Positions 7,191-14,712 are shown, counted from the stretch's first letter. The stretch is DNA of 18,195 nucleotides from JBBSBY01 sp038205805 (GCA_038205805.1 JBBRBO010000078.1:1-18195); one strand, 5' to 3'. Made by a program: numbers and translations. The notes: generated by a model not told the origin, from the sequence alone.

Positions 7191-8132
7191 ATGAAGTCAA
7201 TCCTCGTCACGGGAGGCGCCGGGTTCATCGGTAGTCATCTCATCGAAGCCCTTCTAACCCAGGGTCATGCCGTAATCTGCTTGGACAATTTTTTCACGGG
7301 CAGCAAGAAGAATATGCTCCCCTTTATGTCGAATCCGAACTTCGAGCTTATCCGTCATGACGTAATTGCGCCTATTCTCTTGGAAGTGGAACAGATTTAC
7401 CACTTGGCGTGTCCAGCCTCGCCGGTGCATTATCAGAATAATCCCATAAAGACGCTCAAAACTTCGGTTTTAGGGACGTTGAACATGCTGGGTTTGGCCA
7501 AGCGCACAGGAGCCCGGATTCTCTTTTCTTCAACATCCGAGGTATACGGCGATCCCCTCGTGCACCCGCAAACGGAAGACTACAACGGCAACGTAAATCC
7601 CGTTGGACCAAGGGCTTGTTATGACGAAGGGAAAAGAGCGGCGGAAACCTTGATGGTGGGATATCGTGATTACAATAACACTAATGTGACCATCGCTCGG
7701 ATTTTTAATACCTACGGACCGAGGATGTTGCAGGATGACGGCCGCGTCGTGAGCAACTTTGTGTGTCAGGCGCTCAAGAATGAGGATATTACCGTATTCG
7801 GCGACGGCACGCAGACACGCTCGTTCTGCTATGTCGCGGACATGGTGAAGGGGCTCATAGCGCTTATGGAAAGCGACCAATCCGGGCCGATCAACCTGGG
7901 CAATCCCCATGAGGTCACCATCCTGGAACTCACGGAGCGCATCCTAGCCATGATCCCCGAAAGCCGGTCACGTATAGTTCACAAGACCTTACCCAAGGAT
8001 GATCCCACTCGAAGAAAACCGGATATCACCTTGGCCGAGCGCTACCTTCATTGGGAGCCCCAAACCCCATTGGAGACCGGCTTGACGGCTACCATCGAAT
8101 ATTTCAGCAAGGAACTCGGAAAGCGGACATGA
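7191..8132 (+). CDS. UDP-glucuronate decarboxylase (UDP-xylose synthase, UXS family)
   Basis: The enzyme is an NAD-dependent extended SDR of 313 residues that converts UDP-glucuronate to UDP-xylose in the cytosol. The nucleotide-binding motif is GGAGFIGS (8-15). The catalytic triad sits in SSTSEVYGDP (113-122) and Y144-x3-K148 (RACYDEGKRAAE). The signature blocks RIFNTYGPRM, DDGRVVSNF, TQTRSFCYVADMV and DDPTRRKPDI (270-279) closely match eukaryotic and bacterial UXS proteins, which favours UXS over other epimerases. The ATG at 7191 was chosen because the nucleotide-binding strand must be near the N-terminus and AGGAGA lies about 12 bases upstream; the frame is open back to 7125. Its stop overlaps the next start (ATGA), implying translational coupling. 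Confidence 0.92.
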   Translation: MKSILVTGGAGFIGSHLIEALLTQGHAVICLDNFFTGSKKNMLPFMSNPNFELIRHDVIAPILLEVEQIYHLACPASPVHYQNNPIKTLKTSVLGTLNMLGLAKRTGARILFSSTSEVYGDPLVHPQTEDYNGNVNPVGPRACYDEGKRAAETLMVGYRDYNNTNVTIARIFNTYGPRMLQDDGRVVSNFVCQALKNEDITVFGDGTQTRSFCYVADMVKGLIALMESDQSGPINLGNPHEVTILELTERILAMIPESRSRIVHKTLPKDDPTRRKPDITLAERYLHWEPQTPLETGLTATIEYFSKELGKRT

Positions 8133-9205
8133 ACCAGCCACAATCGGTGATGAATTTCAAACGCATGGCGCTGATCGCCGTGGGAGCCCTCGTGGGCGCC
8201 ATATTTCTCTATATAACTTTTCGGGATGTGTCGTGGATTGAACTCAAAAAAGGTATCCAGGCCATGCGGCCCATATACTTCATCCCAGGCGTGATTCTCC
8301 TGCTTGCGGTGCAGCTCGTGCGCAGCCTGAGGTTCGGCGTCATCATCAGCCCCTTTTGCTCCATGTCCGTCAAGGATTTGTGGGATCTCCTGAATATCTG
8401 GGCCGGCGCAAGTATTCTTGCCCCTGCGCGGCTCGGTGAACTAGCGCGACCGTATCTCCTCAGGCAACGAGGCGTATCCTTTGCGGAAGGCTTTGGAGCC
8501 GTCATGGTCGAGCGCTTTTTCGATCTGTTGGGATTGCTGTTGCTCCTGGGCATCGTGCTGTGGCGGACACCGCAAATCCCGAAAATCTATTCGTATGTGG
8601 GACTAGCGCTTCTTGTGGGATTGGCTGCGGGATACGTGGTCATTTTGCTGCTGCTGGCATATCGGTCCACAGCGGAAGCGTTGCTCGCAAAGGGCGCCTC
8701 GATTCTCCCCGTGCGGGGGGGTGATTTTCTCCAGGGGCTCTTCAAGAAGCTCCTGGACGGCTTCGGCATCATGAGGAGCTTTCGGCAATCTCTCATCATC
8801 TTCGGCTATTCGGTCCTGCTCTGGGTGCTGTTTTCCGGGCTTACCTACGTATTTCTCTTGGCGTTTTCCATTGACCCTCCATTTCTTGTGGCCGTGACCA
8901 TCCAGGTATTTATTTGTTTCGGGGTCGCCTTACCTTCAGCGCCGGGATACATCGGCACATTCCATGCCGCCGCCAAGTTCGCCCTGCAACTATTCGGTAT
9001 TCAAGCGATCACCGCCGTGTCATTCGCAACGGTGTATCACCTATTTAGTGTGACCGGATGCTTGGTCTTGGCATGTATCTCCTATTGGACCAGCGACTTC
9101 ACCCTGAGCGCCCAGGCGTTCCACGAGCCCGAAGACTCCACGACTCCTCTACCCGTGGCGTTTGCTCCCGACCCGAGCCCAAGCCGCCCCGCGGAATCGT
9201 CGTAG
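8129..9205 (+). CDS. flippase-like membrane protein (LPG_synthase_TM / UPF0104 family)
   Basis: The 358-residue polytopic inner-membrane protein has hydrophobic segments near 13-31, 49-64, 130-145, 157-177, 221-246, 253-270 and 295-321. Family motifs are APARLGELARPY (98-109), VERFFDLLG (127-135) and LPSAPGYIGTFHAA (268-281). This family includes the membrane half of MprF and AglD-like proteins, and members are thought to flip lipids or polyprenyl-linked sugars, though most are untested. The ATG at 8129 overlaps the UXS stop as ATGA; the frame is open upstream but the overlap decides the start. The last 28 residues are hydrophilic and Pro/Ser-rich. Pairing with a UDP-xylose synthase suggests handling of a xylose-containing lipid, which is inference. 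Confidence 0.82.
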   Translation: MNQPQSVMNFKRMALIAVGALVGAIFLYITFRDVSWIELKKGIQAMRPIYFIPGVILLLAVQLVRSLRFGVIISPFCSMSVKDLWDLLNIWAGASILAPARLGELARPYLLRQRGVSFAEGFGAVMVERFFDLLGLLLLLGIVLWRTPQIPKIYSYVGLALLVGLAAGYVVILLLLAYRSTAEALLAKGASILPVRGGDFLQGLFKKLLDGFGIMRSFRQSLIIFGYSVLLWVLFSGLTYVFLLAFSIDPPFLVAVTIQVFICFGVALPSAPGYIGTFHAAAKFALQLFGIQAITAVSFATVYHLFSVTGCLVLACISYWTSDFTLSAQAFHEPEDSTTPLPVAFAPDPSPSRPAESS

Positions 9206-9273
9206 AATGGCGGCGTTATACGAGTAATTGAAGAAATAAGACTTCGTATGAAAGGTAAGAGACCTACGAACAT

Positions 9274-9646
9274 GTTCTTATCTGCGTTAATCTGCGTAAT
9301 CTGTGGATAAAAATATTAATCCGCTGATAGCGTAGATGCACACTGATGAAAGAAGACCAAAACAACAGGGTAGTGTGCCGACAGAAAGCCGAGCTTGACC
9401 GGGCCATACACATTCAACCACTTCTTCTCTGTTCTTATCTGCGTTAATCTGTGTAATCTGTGGATAAAATACTAATCCGCGAATGTTGCCCAGGGCGGCA
9501 GATGAAAGAAGACCAAAACAGAGGGTCAGTGCGCCGACAATAGGACGAGCTTGACCGGAACATTCTTTCAACCAATTCTTCTCTGTTCTTAATCTGCGTA
9601 ATCTGCGGATAAATAGGAATCCGCAAATGTCGCCCAGGGCGGCAGC
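9274..9646. repeat. tandem array of 'ATCTGCGTTAATCTGCG' repeat units
   Basis: Three units begin GTTCTTATCTGCG or a variant at 9274, 9431 and 9585, with a period of 157 then 154 bp; the third is cut short near 9646. Each starts with the ATCTGCG/AATCTGTGG/GATAAA phrase and then has a less conserved part (GATGAAAGAAGACCAAAACA, GAGCTTGACCGG). Units 2 and 3 share GCCCAGGGCGGCAG. From memory, this phrase recurs between genes in many unrelated bacteria and gives rise to false peptides containing ITQITQIN. The function is not known. The units are too long and degenerate for CRISPR. The array runs straight into repeat copy B. The 68 bp before it (9206-9273) hold nothing recognisable. Confidence 0.85.
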
Positions 9647-9765
9647 GGCAGTTTGTCCTTGAGAAAAGACGGTTTCGGCAATTACGGAAGTTCTTGGACA
9701 GGGATTTGGGGAGGTAATTTTTGCAAGAAGGTTCTCCCCAATAGTACTTTTTGATTAGGTATCGG
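9644..9765 (+). repeat. MITE-like dispersed repeat, copy B (left half missing)
   Basis: Similarity to the family begins at AGCGGCAGTTTGTCC (9644), inside the first hairpin, and continues through TTGAGAAAAG, the GTTCTTGGA block and a damaged second hairpin (GGGGAG...CTCCCC, about 9709-9738) to the right end. That right end reads ATCGGCATG where other copies have ATTGGTATC. The final ATG is the start codon of bioA. The left half is replaced by the tandem array. Confidence 0.8.
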
Positions 9766-9766
9766 C

Positions 9767-11131
9767 ATGAAAGATTGGTCCGCGCTCGATAAGCAGTATG
9801 TGTGGCATCCGTTTACTCAAATGCAGGAGTGGTTGAGCGATTCAGCCCTCGTTATTGAGAAGGCCGAAGGCAATTACCTCATCGACGTCGAAGGCCGCAG
9901 GTATCTTGACGGCATTTCGTCCCTGTGGGTGAATATCCACGGCCATAGACGCAAGGAAATAGACGACGCCGTGAAGGACCAGTTGGATCGTGTGGCCCAT
10001 ACGACGCTCTTGGGATTGGCCTCAACGCCCTCAATAGAGCTGGCCGAGCGGCTCGTAAACATCATGCCCGAGGGACTCAACAAGGTCTTTTATTCGGATT
10101 CCGGCTCAACAGCCGTGGAAGTCGCGGTAAAGATAGCCTTCCAGTATTGGCGAAACATCGGGCGCAGCGAGAAGGCGCAGTTTGTCACGCTCACCCAGGC
10201 ATATCACGGCGACACCGTGGGCTCCGTGAGCGTCGGCGGGATCGACCTGTTTCACAAGATCTTTCATCCGCTCCTGTTCCATACCATCTCGGTGGAGACT
10301 CCGTTTCCCTACCGCTACGCAGGGGGTCGCTGCGATCCCGACCAATGCCGCGACAAGTCCCTGGCGCAGTTTCGTTCCATTTGTGAAGAGCGAGGCAGTG
10401 AGATAGCCGCGCTCATCATGGAGCCCCTGGTCCAAGGCGCGGCCGGCATGATTGTGCATCCATCGGGCTTTCTCAAAGGCATGGAGGAGATTTGTCGGGA
10501 GCACGACATCCTCATGATCTGTGATGAGGTCGCCACAGGCTTTGGTCGCACCGGGAAGATGTTCGCATGTGAGCATGAGGCCGTACGCCCGGACATCATG
10601 GCGGTGGCGAAAGGACTCTCCGGCGGGTACTTGCCCCTGGCCGCAACCGTGGTCACTGACAAGGTCTACGGCGCCTTCCTTGGACCGTATTCGGAATACA
10701 GGACCTTCTTCCACGGGCACAGCTACACCGGGAACGCCCTCGCATGCGCGGCCGCAAACGCCTCTCTCGACGTGTTCGAGAAGGATCGCACACTTGAGCG
10801 GCTTCAACCCAAGATCGCCCTCCTGAAGACCCTCCTGGACGCACGGATCGCAGGATTGCAATGGGTCGGCGAAATCAGACAGGCCGGCTTCATGGTGGGT
10901 ATCGAGCTGGTGGCGGACAAGCCTTCAGGGGAGTCCTTTTCCCTCGATCTGCGGGTAGGCGCTCAAGTGACGAGGGACGTGAGGCGCCACGGCGTGATCC
11001 TGCGGCCCTTGGGAGACGTCGTGGTGCTCATGCCGCCGCTCTCCATCACCGAAAGCGAGCTGGAAACCCTGGTTACTACCGCGTCGCAATCCATAGAAGA
11101 AGTTTGTTCGCGTATAGATTCGCAAGCGTAG
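9767..11131 (+). CDS. bioA: adenosylmethionine-8-amino-7-oxononanoate aminotransferase (BioA)
   Basis: BioA is the PLP enzyme that moves an amino group from S-adenosylmethionine to KAPA to make DAPA, the antepenultimate step of biotin synthesis, in the cytosol. The 454-residue length is normal. The protein begins with the typical VWHPFTQM (12-19). SSLWVNIHGH (51-60), YSDSGSTAVEVA (109-120) and AYHGDT (145-150) are present. Asp253 in ICDEVATGFGRTG contacts the PLP ring nitrogen, and Lys282 in AKGLSGGYLPLAAT forms the Schiff base. HGHSYTGNALACAAA (316-330) is the phosphate-contact region. The ATG coincides with the last bases of repeat copy B and has only a weak ribosome-binding site (TTAGGT). 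bioD follows after 46 bp; bioB, bioF and bioC are not in the window, and no BirA operator or riboswitch was seen. Confidence 0.95.
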   Translation: MKDWSALDKQYVWHPFTQMQEWLSDSALVIEKAEGNYLIDVEGRRYLDGISSLWVNIHGHRRKEIDDAVKDQLDRVAHTTLLGLASTPSIELAERLVNIMPEGLNKVFYSDSGSTAVEVAVKIAFQYWRNIGRSEKAQFVTLTQAYHGDTVGSVSVGGIDLFHKIFHPLLFHTISVETPFPYRYAGGRCDPDQCRDKSLAQFRSICEERGSEIAALIMEPLVQGAAGMIVHPSGFLKGMEEICREHDILMICDEVATGFGRTGKMFACEHEAVRPDIMAVAKGLSGGYLPLAATVVTDKVYGAFLGPYSEYRTFFHGHSYTGNALACAAANASLDVFEKDRTLERLQPKIALLKTLLDARIAGLQWVGEIRQAGFMVGIELVADKPSGESFSLDLRVGAQVTRDVRRHGVILRPLGDVVVLMPPLSITESELETLVTTASQSIEEVCSRIDSQA

Positions 11132-11177
11132 AAGTATCGCTCCACAAAGCGGCTTTCACCTAAGAAGGGACTAATCC

Positions 11178-11906
11178 TTGAACCAAGGTCTGTTTATCGT
11201 GGGGACCGACACCGGGGTCGGCAAGACATTCGTCGCGACCGCCATTTGTCGCGCCTTGCGGGAATTGGGCGTCAGGGCCGTAGGGATCAAGCCCGTGGAA
11301 ACGGGCTGCGTCCTGAAAGACGGCGAGTTATTCCCCGAAGACGGCGCCGCTCTCCAAGCCGCATGCGACAATGAACTTCCTTTGAAGGATTGCGCGCCGT
11401 TCCGGTTCACGTTCCCTGCGGCGCCGGCCCGAGCCGCCGCCTTAGACGGAGCCCGGTTGAGCGTGGCTGACCTCGCGGCGGCCGTCGAGCGCGTGGCTAC
11501 CGCGGACATGTTCGTTGTGGTGGAAGGCGCAGGGGGGCTTATGGTCCCTATTAACAATCGCGAACTCATGATAGACTTGGTTCAGGAGCTTCGAGCGCCG
11601 ACAATTCTTGTGGGGAGAAGCAGGCTGGGAGCCATCAATCACGTCCTGTTGAGCTTGGAAGCCCTGGCTGTGCGAAATGTCCCCGTGAGCGCCGTGGTTT
11701 TGTCCCAAACCGAAGAAACCCAAGGTCCCGAAGAACCCTATACCCCCGAGGATCTCGCGGATTTCACGGATGTTCCCATACTGCGCATGCCGAGGCTGTC
11801 ACAGGACTCGCATGACCCCGCAGCGGGAGCCCGGATCATCCTCAATCATTGGCCTCGATCCGTCATCAGCCGGTGGACTCATACTCATATGCTTTCACAA
11901 AAGTAA
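11178..11906 (+). CDS. bioD: dethiobiotin synthetase (BioD), TTG start
   Basis: BioD closes the ureido ring of DAPA with CO2 and ATP to give dethiobiotin. The P-loop GTDTGVGKT (9-17), the substrate Lys38 in GIKPVETGC, EGAGGLMVPI (116-125) and GRSRLGAINH (146-155) identify it. The start is TTG at 11178: GAAGGGA lies just upstream, an in-frame TAA (11172-11174) blocks anything earlier, and the P-loop must be close to the N-terminus. The 242-residue length is slightly over the usual 220-235. Codons 235-242 (HTHMLSQK) and the stop lie inside the left end of repeat copy C, so insertion of that element appears to have replaced the original C-terminus. The core is intact and the enzyme is probably active. 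Confidence 0.93.
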   Translation: MNQGLFIVGTDTGVGKTFVATAICRALRELGVRAVGIKPVETGCVLKDGELFPEDGAALQAACDNELPLKDCAPFRFTFPAAPARAAALDGARLSVADLAAAVERVATADMFVVVEGAGGLMVPINNRELMIDLVQELRAPTILVGRSRLGAINHVLLSLEALAVRNVPVSAVVLSQTEETQGPEEPYTPEDLADFTDVPILRMPRLSQDSHDPAAGARIILNHWPRSVISRWTHTHMLSQK

Positions 11907-12105
11907 GATAGGTGGAGTTTTTGTTGCAAAGCACGTTTTTTCAACCTCTTTCTAGGAAATGTGTGATAATCGTCAAAATCGGTCATTTCCTCCTGAGAAA
12001 ATCCCGTTTCGACAATTGCAAAAGTTCTTGGCGAGAGGCTTGGGGAGAAACTTCTTTCAAGAAGGTTTTCCCCAAATAGTGCTTATTTGATTAGGTATTG
12101 GTATC
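11880..12105 (+). repeat. MITE-like dispersed repeat, copy C (full length, about 226 bp)
   Basis: The left end (CATACTCATATGCTTTCAC) is a worn version of GATACCAATGTGCTTTCAA and lies inside bioD. The right end reads ATTGGTATC (12097-12105), 13 bp before the next start codon. The first hairpin carries changes relative to other copies: GTC pairs with GAC where others have GCC with GGC, a compensatory change, but other positions are mispaired. The second hairpin is about 12042-12075. No clear target-site duplication is visible. A TGTGATAAT (about 11961-11969) resembles an extended -10 element reading toward the deacetylase gene. Confidence 0.85.
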
Positions 12106-12118
12106 AAGAGGCGCCCAC

Positions 12119-12892
12119 ATGGAACCGCATAAGCTGAAGGTCATTTATTCCGACACCTATCTCATGAACTATGACACGGTCGGGTGTGAATGCCCGGATC
12201 GCGTCCATTCCATCATCAAGAGCCTTGCGCCGCATTACGAACTCGTAACGCCCAAACCGGCCCAAGACGAAGACATACTCCTCGTGCACACGCAAGGCAT
12301 TCTCCGCACCGTAAAGGAAGACCCCACCCTGTATGAAGCTGCGTGTATGGCGGCCGGGGGAGCCATCTTGGCCGGAAACATGGCCTGCGAGGGAACACCC
12401 ACCTTCGCTGCCGTGCGACCGCCGGGACATCACGCAAGCCCTGATGGTCACTGGGGATTCTGCTTTTTCAACAACGTGTCCATTGCCGTCGAGAAACTCA
12501 TCCGCCTCAAAAAGATAACCAACGCGCTCATCCTGGATATTGATCTCCACTTCGGCGATGGTTCCGAGAACTCCTTTCGCCACCGACCCGATGTCCTTGT
12601 CGAGAACATCCAAGAGGACGACCGGAAGAAGTTCCTCACCGAGGTGGATAAGGCGCTCTCGAAAAACGAGTACGATCTCATCGCAGTGAGCGCCGGCTTT
12701 GACCGCCACCGACAGGATTGGGGAGCCACCCTCACCACGGAAGACTATTTCACCATAGGCCGCAACGTTCGGAACATGGCCCTAGCCCAATGCGAAGGTC
12801 GCTACTTCGCCGTCCTTGAAGGCGGCTATAACACATCCGTGCTGGGCGAAAACGCCTTGGCCCTATGTTGCGGCATGGACCCGGCCGCGTAA
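12119..12892 (+). CDS. histone-deacetylase-family hydrolase, compact form
   Basis: The 257-residue protein has an arginase/deacetylase-like fold. Zinc ligands are Asp142 and His144 (DIDLHFGDG) and Asp195 (SAGFDRHRQDW). The general-base pair is His104-His105 in RPPGHHA, and Tyr237 in EGGYN matches the transition-state Tyr. The catalytic set is therefore complete, and it should remove acetyl or related acyl groups from lysines, polyamines or another amine in the cytosol; the substrate is unknown. It is short: Asp142 to Asp195 is 53 residues, whereas about 85-90 is usual, and no SLH...PGTG segment is present. The start at 12119 is favoured by AGAGG seven bases upstream; TTG at 12098 is in frame but lies in the repeat. 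It stands between two repeats, so it is probably expressed alone. Confidence 0.87.
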   Translation: MEPHKLKVIYSDTYLMNYDTVGCECPDRVHSIIKSLAPHYELVTPKPAQDEDILLVHTQGILRTVKEDPTLYEAACMAAGGAILAGNMACEGTPTFAAVRPPGHHASPDGHWGFCFFNNVSIAVEKLIRLKKITNALILDIDLHFGDGSENSFRHRPDVLVENIQEDDRKKFLTEVDKALSKNEYDLIAVSAGFDRHRQDWGATLTTEDYFTIGRNVRNMALAQCEGRYFAVLEGGYNTSVLGENALALCCGMDPAA

Positions 12893-12893
12893 T

Positions 12894-12959
12894 ATTGGGG
12901 AGGACCTTCTTGAAAGAAGGTTCTCCCGGATATTTCTTCTTTGATTGCGCTTTGGTATT
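12894..12959 (+). repeat. MITE-like dispersed repeat, copy D (right end only)
   Basis: Only the second hairpin (GGGAGGACCTTCTT, loop GAA, AGAAGGTTCTCCC, about 12898-12927) and the right end (TTTGATTGCGCTTTGGTATTA) are present, starting directly after the stop codon of the deacetylase gene. The hairpin is followed by a moderately T-rich run and may work as that gene's terminator. Confidence 0.75.
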
Positions 12960-12992
12960 AGCCGGCGGCCGGCGCCACATGGAAATATATTC

Positions 12993-14240
12993 ATGGTTAT
13001 AGAAAAAGCCTTAACCGCTTTTCTCAAATATAAGTACGCTCATTCTCTCACTTTTGATCAGTTCACGGATATAGAGCCGCCCAAGCCCGAACAAGGCAAG
13101 GAATACCTGCTCTATGTCCATATCCCCTTTTGCGAGGAGCTATGCCCGTACTGCTCCTTCAATCGGTACCCCTTTGACGAAAAGGCCGCTCGGGAGTACT
13201 TCCAGGCACTTAACCGGGAAATAGAACTCTACGGCGAAAGGGGTTTTAACTTCACGGCAGTGTATGTCGGCGGCGGAACCCCCACAGTGCTGCCCGAGGC
13301 CATGTTTGATCTCCTCAAGAGCCTCAAAAAATCCTTTGACGTGGGCCAAATCTCCCTCGAGACAAACCCGAACCACCTCACGCCCGACATCATGCGGTTA
13401 CTCAAAGAAGGCGGCGTCAATCGCCTGTCCGTGGGGGTGCAGAGCTTCGACAACGGGCTGCTCAAGCAGATGGAACGATTCCATAAGTATGGCTCTGGTG
13501 AGGAAATCGCCCAAAGGCTCGCTGAACTCATGGGCTATTTCGATACCCTCAATGTGGATATGATCTTCAATTTCCCCACGCAAACCCAGGCCATGCTGCT
13601 CCACGATCTCCAGGTGATAAAAGACATCTCAGCGGATCAGGTGACCTTTTATCCTCTTATGATCAGCGACATCACACGCAAAGAGCTGGCGCAACGCTTC
13701 GGCCCTTTGAGCTATGAAACCGAAAAGCGCTTTTACGACATTATTTCCGATGCCCTGGACAAGGATTACTCCTGCGGGACAGCCTGGTGCTTTTCTCGCA
13801 AAAAGAGCCTCATCGACGAGTACATTGTTGATTACGACGAGTATGTAGGCGTAGGGAGCGGCTCATTCGGGTATGCAAACGGCGCCTGTTTCGCCAATAC
13901 ATTCTCCCTGAAGGACTACACCGAGCTTGTCCACGCTGACAAATTTCCCCTGCTGGCGAAAAAAAGTTTTACGCTCCAGGAGCAGGCTCAGTATGAGTTC
14001 ACCATGAAGCTCTTCGGCGTAACGCTGGACGTCGCCGAGGCGGAGCGAAAATTCAACGGAAAATTCCGGAAGCTACTCCGAAAGGAGCTATCGGCTTTCC
14101 GAGCGATCGGCGCCCTCGAAGATAAGAACGGCAAGCTGAGACTCACTCGCAAGGGCCGATACCTGTGGGTCATCATCATGCGGGAATTCTTCACTGGAGT
14201 GAACAACTTCCGGGATGTGTGCAGGGCGCCCCTGAAGTAA
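12993..14240 (+). CDS. radical SAM protein of the HemN/HemW (coproporphyrinogen III oxidase-like) family
   Basis: The product is 415 residues. VHIPFCEELCPYCSF (43-56) carries Cys47, Cys51 and Cys54, which bind the 4Fe-4S cluster that cleaves S-adenosylmethionine. YVGGGTPTVLPE is the SAM-binding GGE-equivalent motif, ETNPNHLT and NRLSVGVQSFDNGLLKQMER follow in the usual order, and the C-terminal third resembles the HemN C-terminal domain. True HemN has a fourth Cys as C-x-C; here the third Cys is followed by SF, as in HemW and related proteins. A role as a heme chaperone or heme-modifying enzyme is therefore at least as likely as coproporphyrinogen oxidation. The ATG at 12993 is preferred; the frame opens at 12945 inside repeat copy D. 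The ribosome-binding site is weak. No other heme gene is nearby. Confidence 0.85.
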   Translation: MVIEKALTAFLKYKYAHSLTFDQFTDIEPPKPEQGKEYLLYVHIPFCEELCPYCSFNRYPFDEKAAREYFQALNREIELYGERGFNFTAVYVGGGTPTVLPEAMFDLLKSLKKSFDVGQISLETNPNHLTPDIMRLLKEGGVNRLSVGVQSFDNGLLKQMERFHKYGSGEEIAQRLAELMGYFDTLNVDMIFNFPTQTQAMLLHDLQVIKDISADQVTFYPLMISDITRKELAQRFGPLSYETEKRFYDIISDALDKDYSCGTAWCFSRKKSLIDEYIVDYDEYVGVGSGSFGYANGACFANTFSLKDYTELVHADKFPLLAKKSFTLQEQAQYEFTMKLFGVTLDVAEAERKFNGKFRKLLRKELSAFRAIGALEDKNGKLRLTRKGRYLWVIIMREFFTGVNNFRDVCRAPLK

Positions 14241-14464
14241 CAAATCATTCACCGAGAATATCGCAATCCTTTGTAGCTACGTATCGGGTAGTCCGAATGT
14301 GGGTGACTCTCCACTCGGGTTCCCGCCGAGCGCAGAGGCGTGTCAAGCACGGTGAACGAATCCGAAGTAAGAATCCTGTTTGCCGCGCCGTCAATATGAT
14401 GTATACAGTATCTACCGGACAATTGTCGCGGCGACTCTACGTTTCACAATGAGGAAATAGTTCT
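14241..14464. other. intergenic stretch before repeat copy E
   Basis: There is no gene or RNA that I can support. A hairpin at about 14294-14319 (CCGA, bulge, GTGG paired with CCACTCGG) lies 55 bp after the radical SAM gene but lacks a T-run, so it is not a clear terminator. A small palindrome GTCGCGGCGAC lies near 14425. Confidence 0.5.
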
Positions 14465-14689
14465 GATATCAATGTGCTTTCAAAACAGTAATATAGGCGG
14501 AGCTTCTCTTGTAAAGCAGGTTTTCCAACCTCTTTCTAGGAAATGTGTGATATTCGCCCAAAGCGGCATTTTCTCCTTGAGAAAAGCCGGTTTCGGTAAT
14601 TGCAAAAGTTCTTGGAGAGGGGTTTGGGGAGAATTCTTCTTTCAAGAAGGTTCTCCCCAATGTTACGTATTTGATCAGGCGTTGGAATA
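14465..14689 (+). repeat. MITE-like dispersed repeat, copy E (full length, 225 bp)
   Basis: The left end is GATATCAATGTGCTTTCAAA and the right end is TTTGATCAGGCGTTGGAATA. The first hairpin (about 14555-14596) has inner pairing TTTTCTC with GAGAAAA across CTT; the second (about 14627-14658) pairs GGGGAGAA with TTCTCCCC and TTCTT with AAGAA. The element ends 23 bp before the kinase start. This copy and copy C agree on a unit length of 225-226 bp. Confidence 0.88.
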
Positions 14690-14712
14690 AAACCCGCTCT
14701 AAAGGGCGTTTC

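Noticed and set aside
6971..7228. 85-codon minus-strand frame overlapping the UXS start
   Set aside because: No ribosome-binding site or recognisable product, and it overlaps a well-supported gene start.
9274..9646. Possible CRISPR array
   Set aside because: Units of about 155 bp with similar 'spacers', only three units and no cas genes; this does not fit CRISPR.
9706..9727. Sigma-54-type -24/-12 site upstream of bioA
   Set aside because: GG and GC elements are present but the spacing is off by one and the sequence is a mutated repeat hairpin.
10106..10861. 251-codon minus-strand frame antisense to bioA
   Set aside because: It is a shadow of a GC-rich coding region with no recognisable domain, while bioA on the other strand is unmistakable.
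12104..12709. 201-codon minus-strand frame antisense to the deacetylase gene
   Set aside because: No ribosome-binding site or family match; the opposite strand carries all catalytic motifs.
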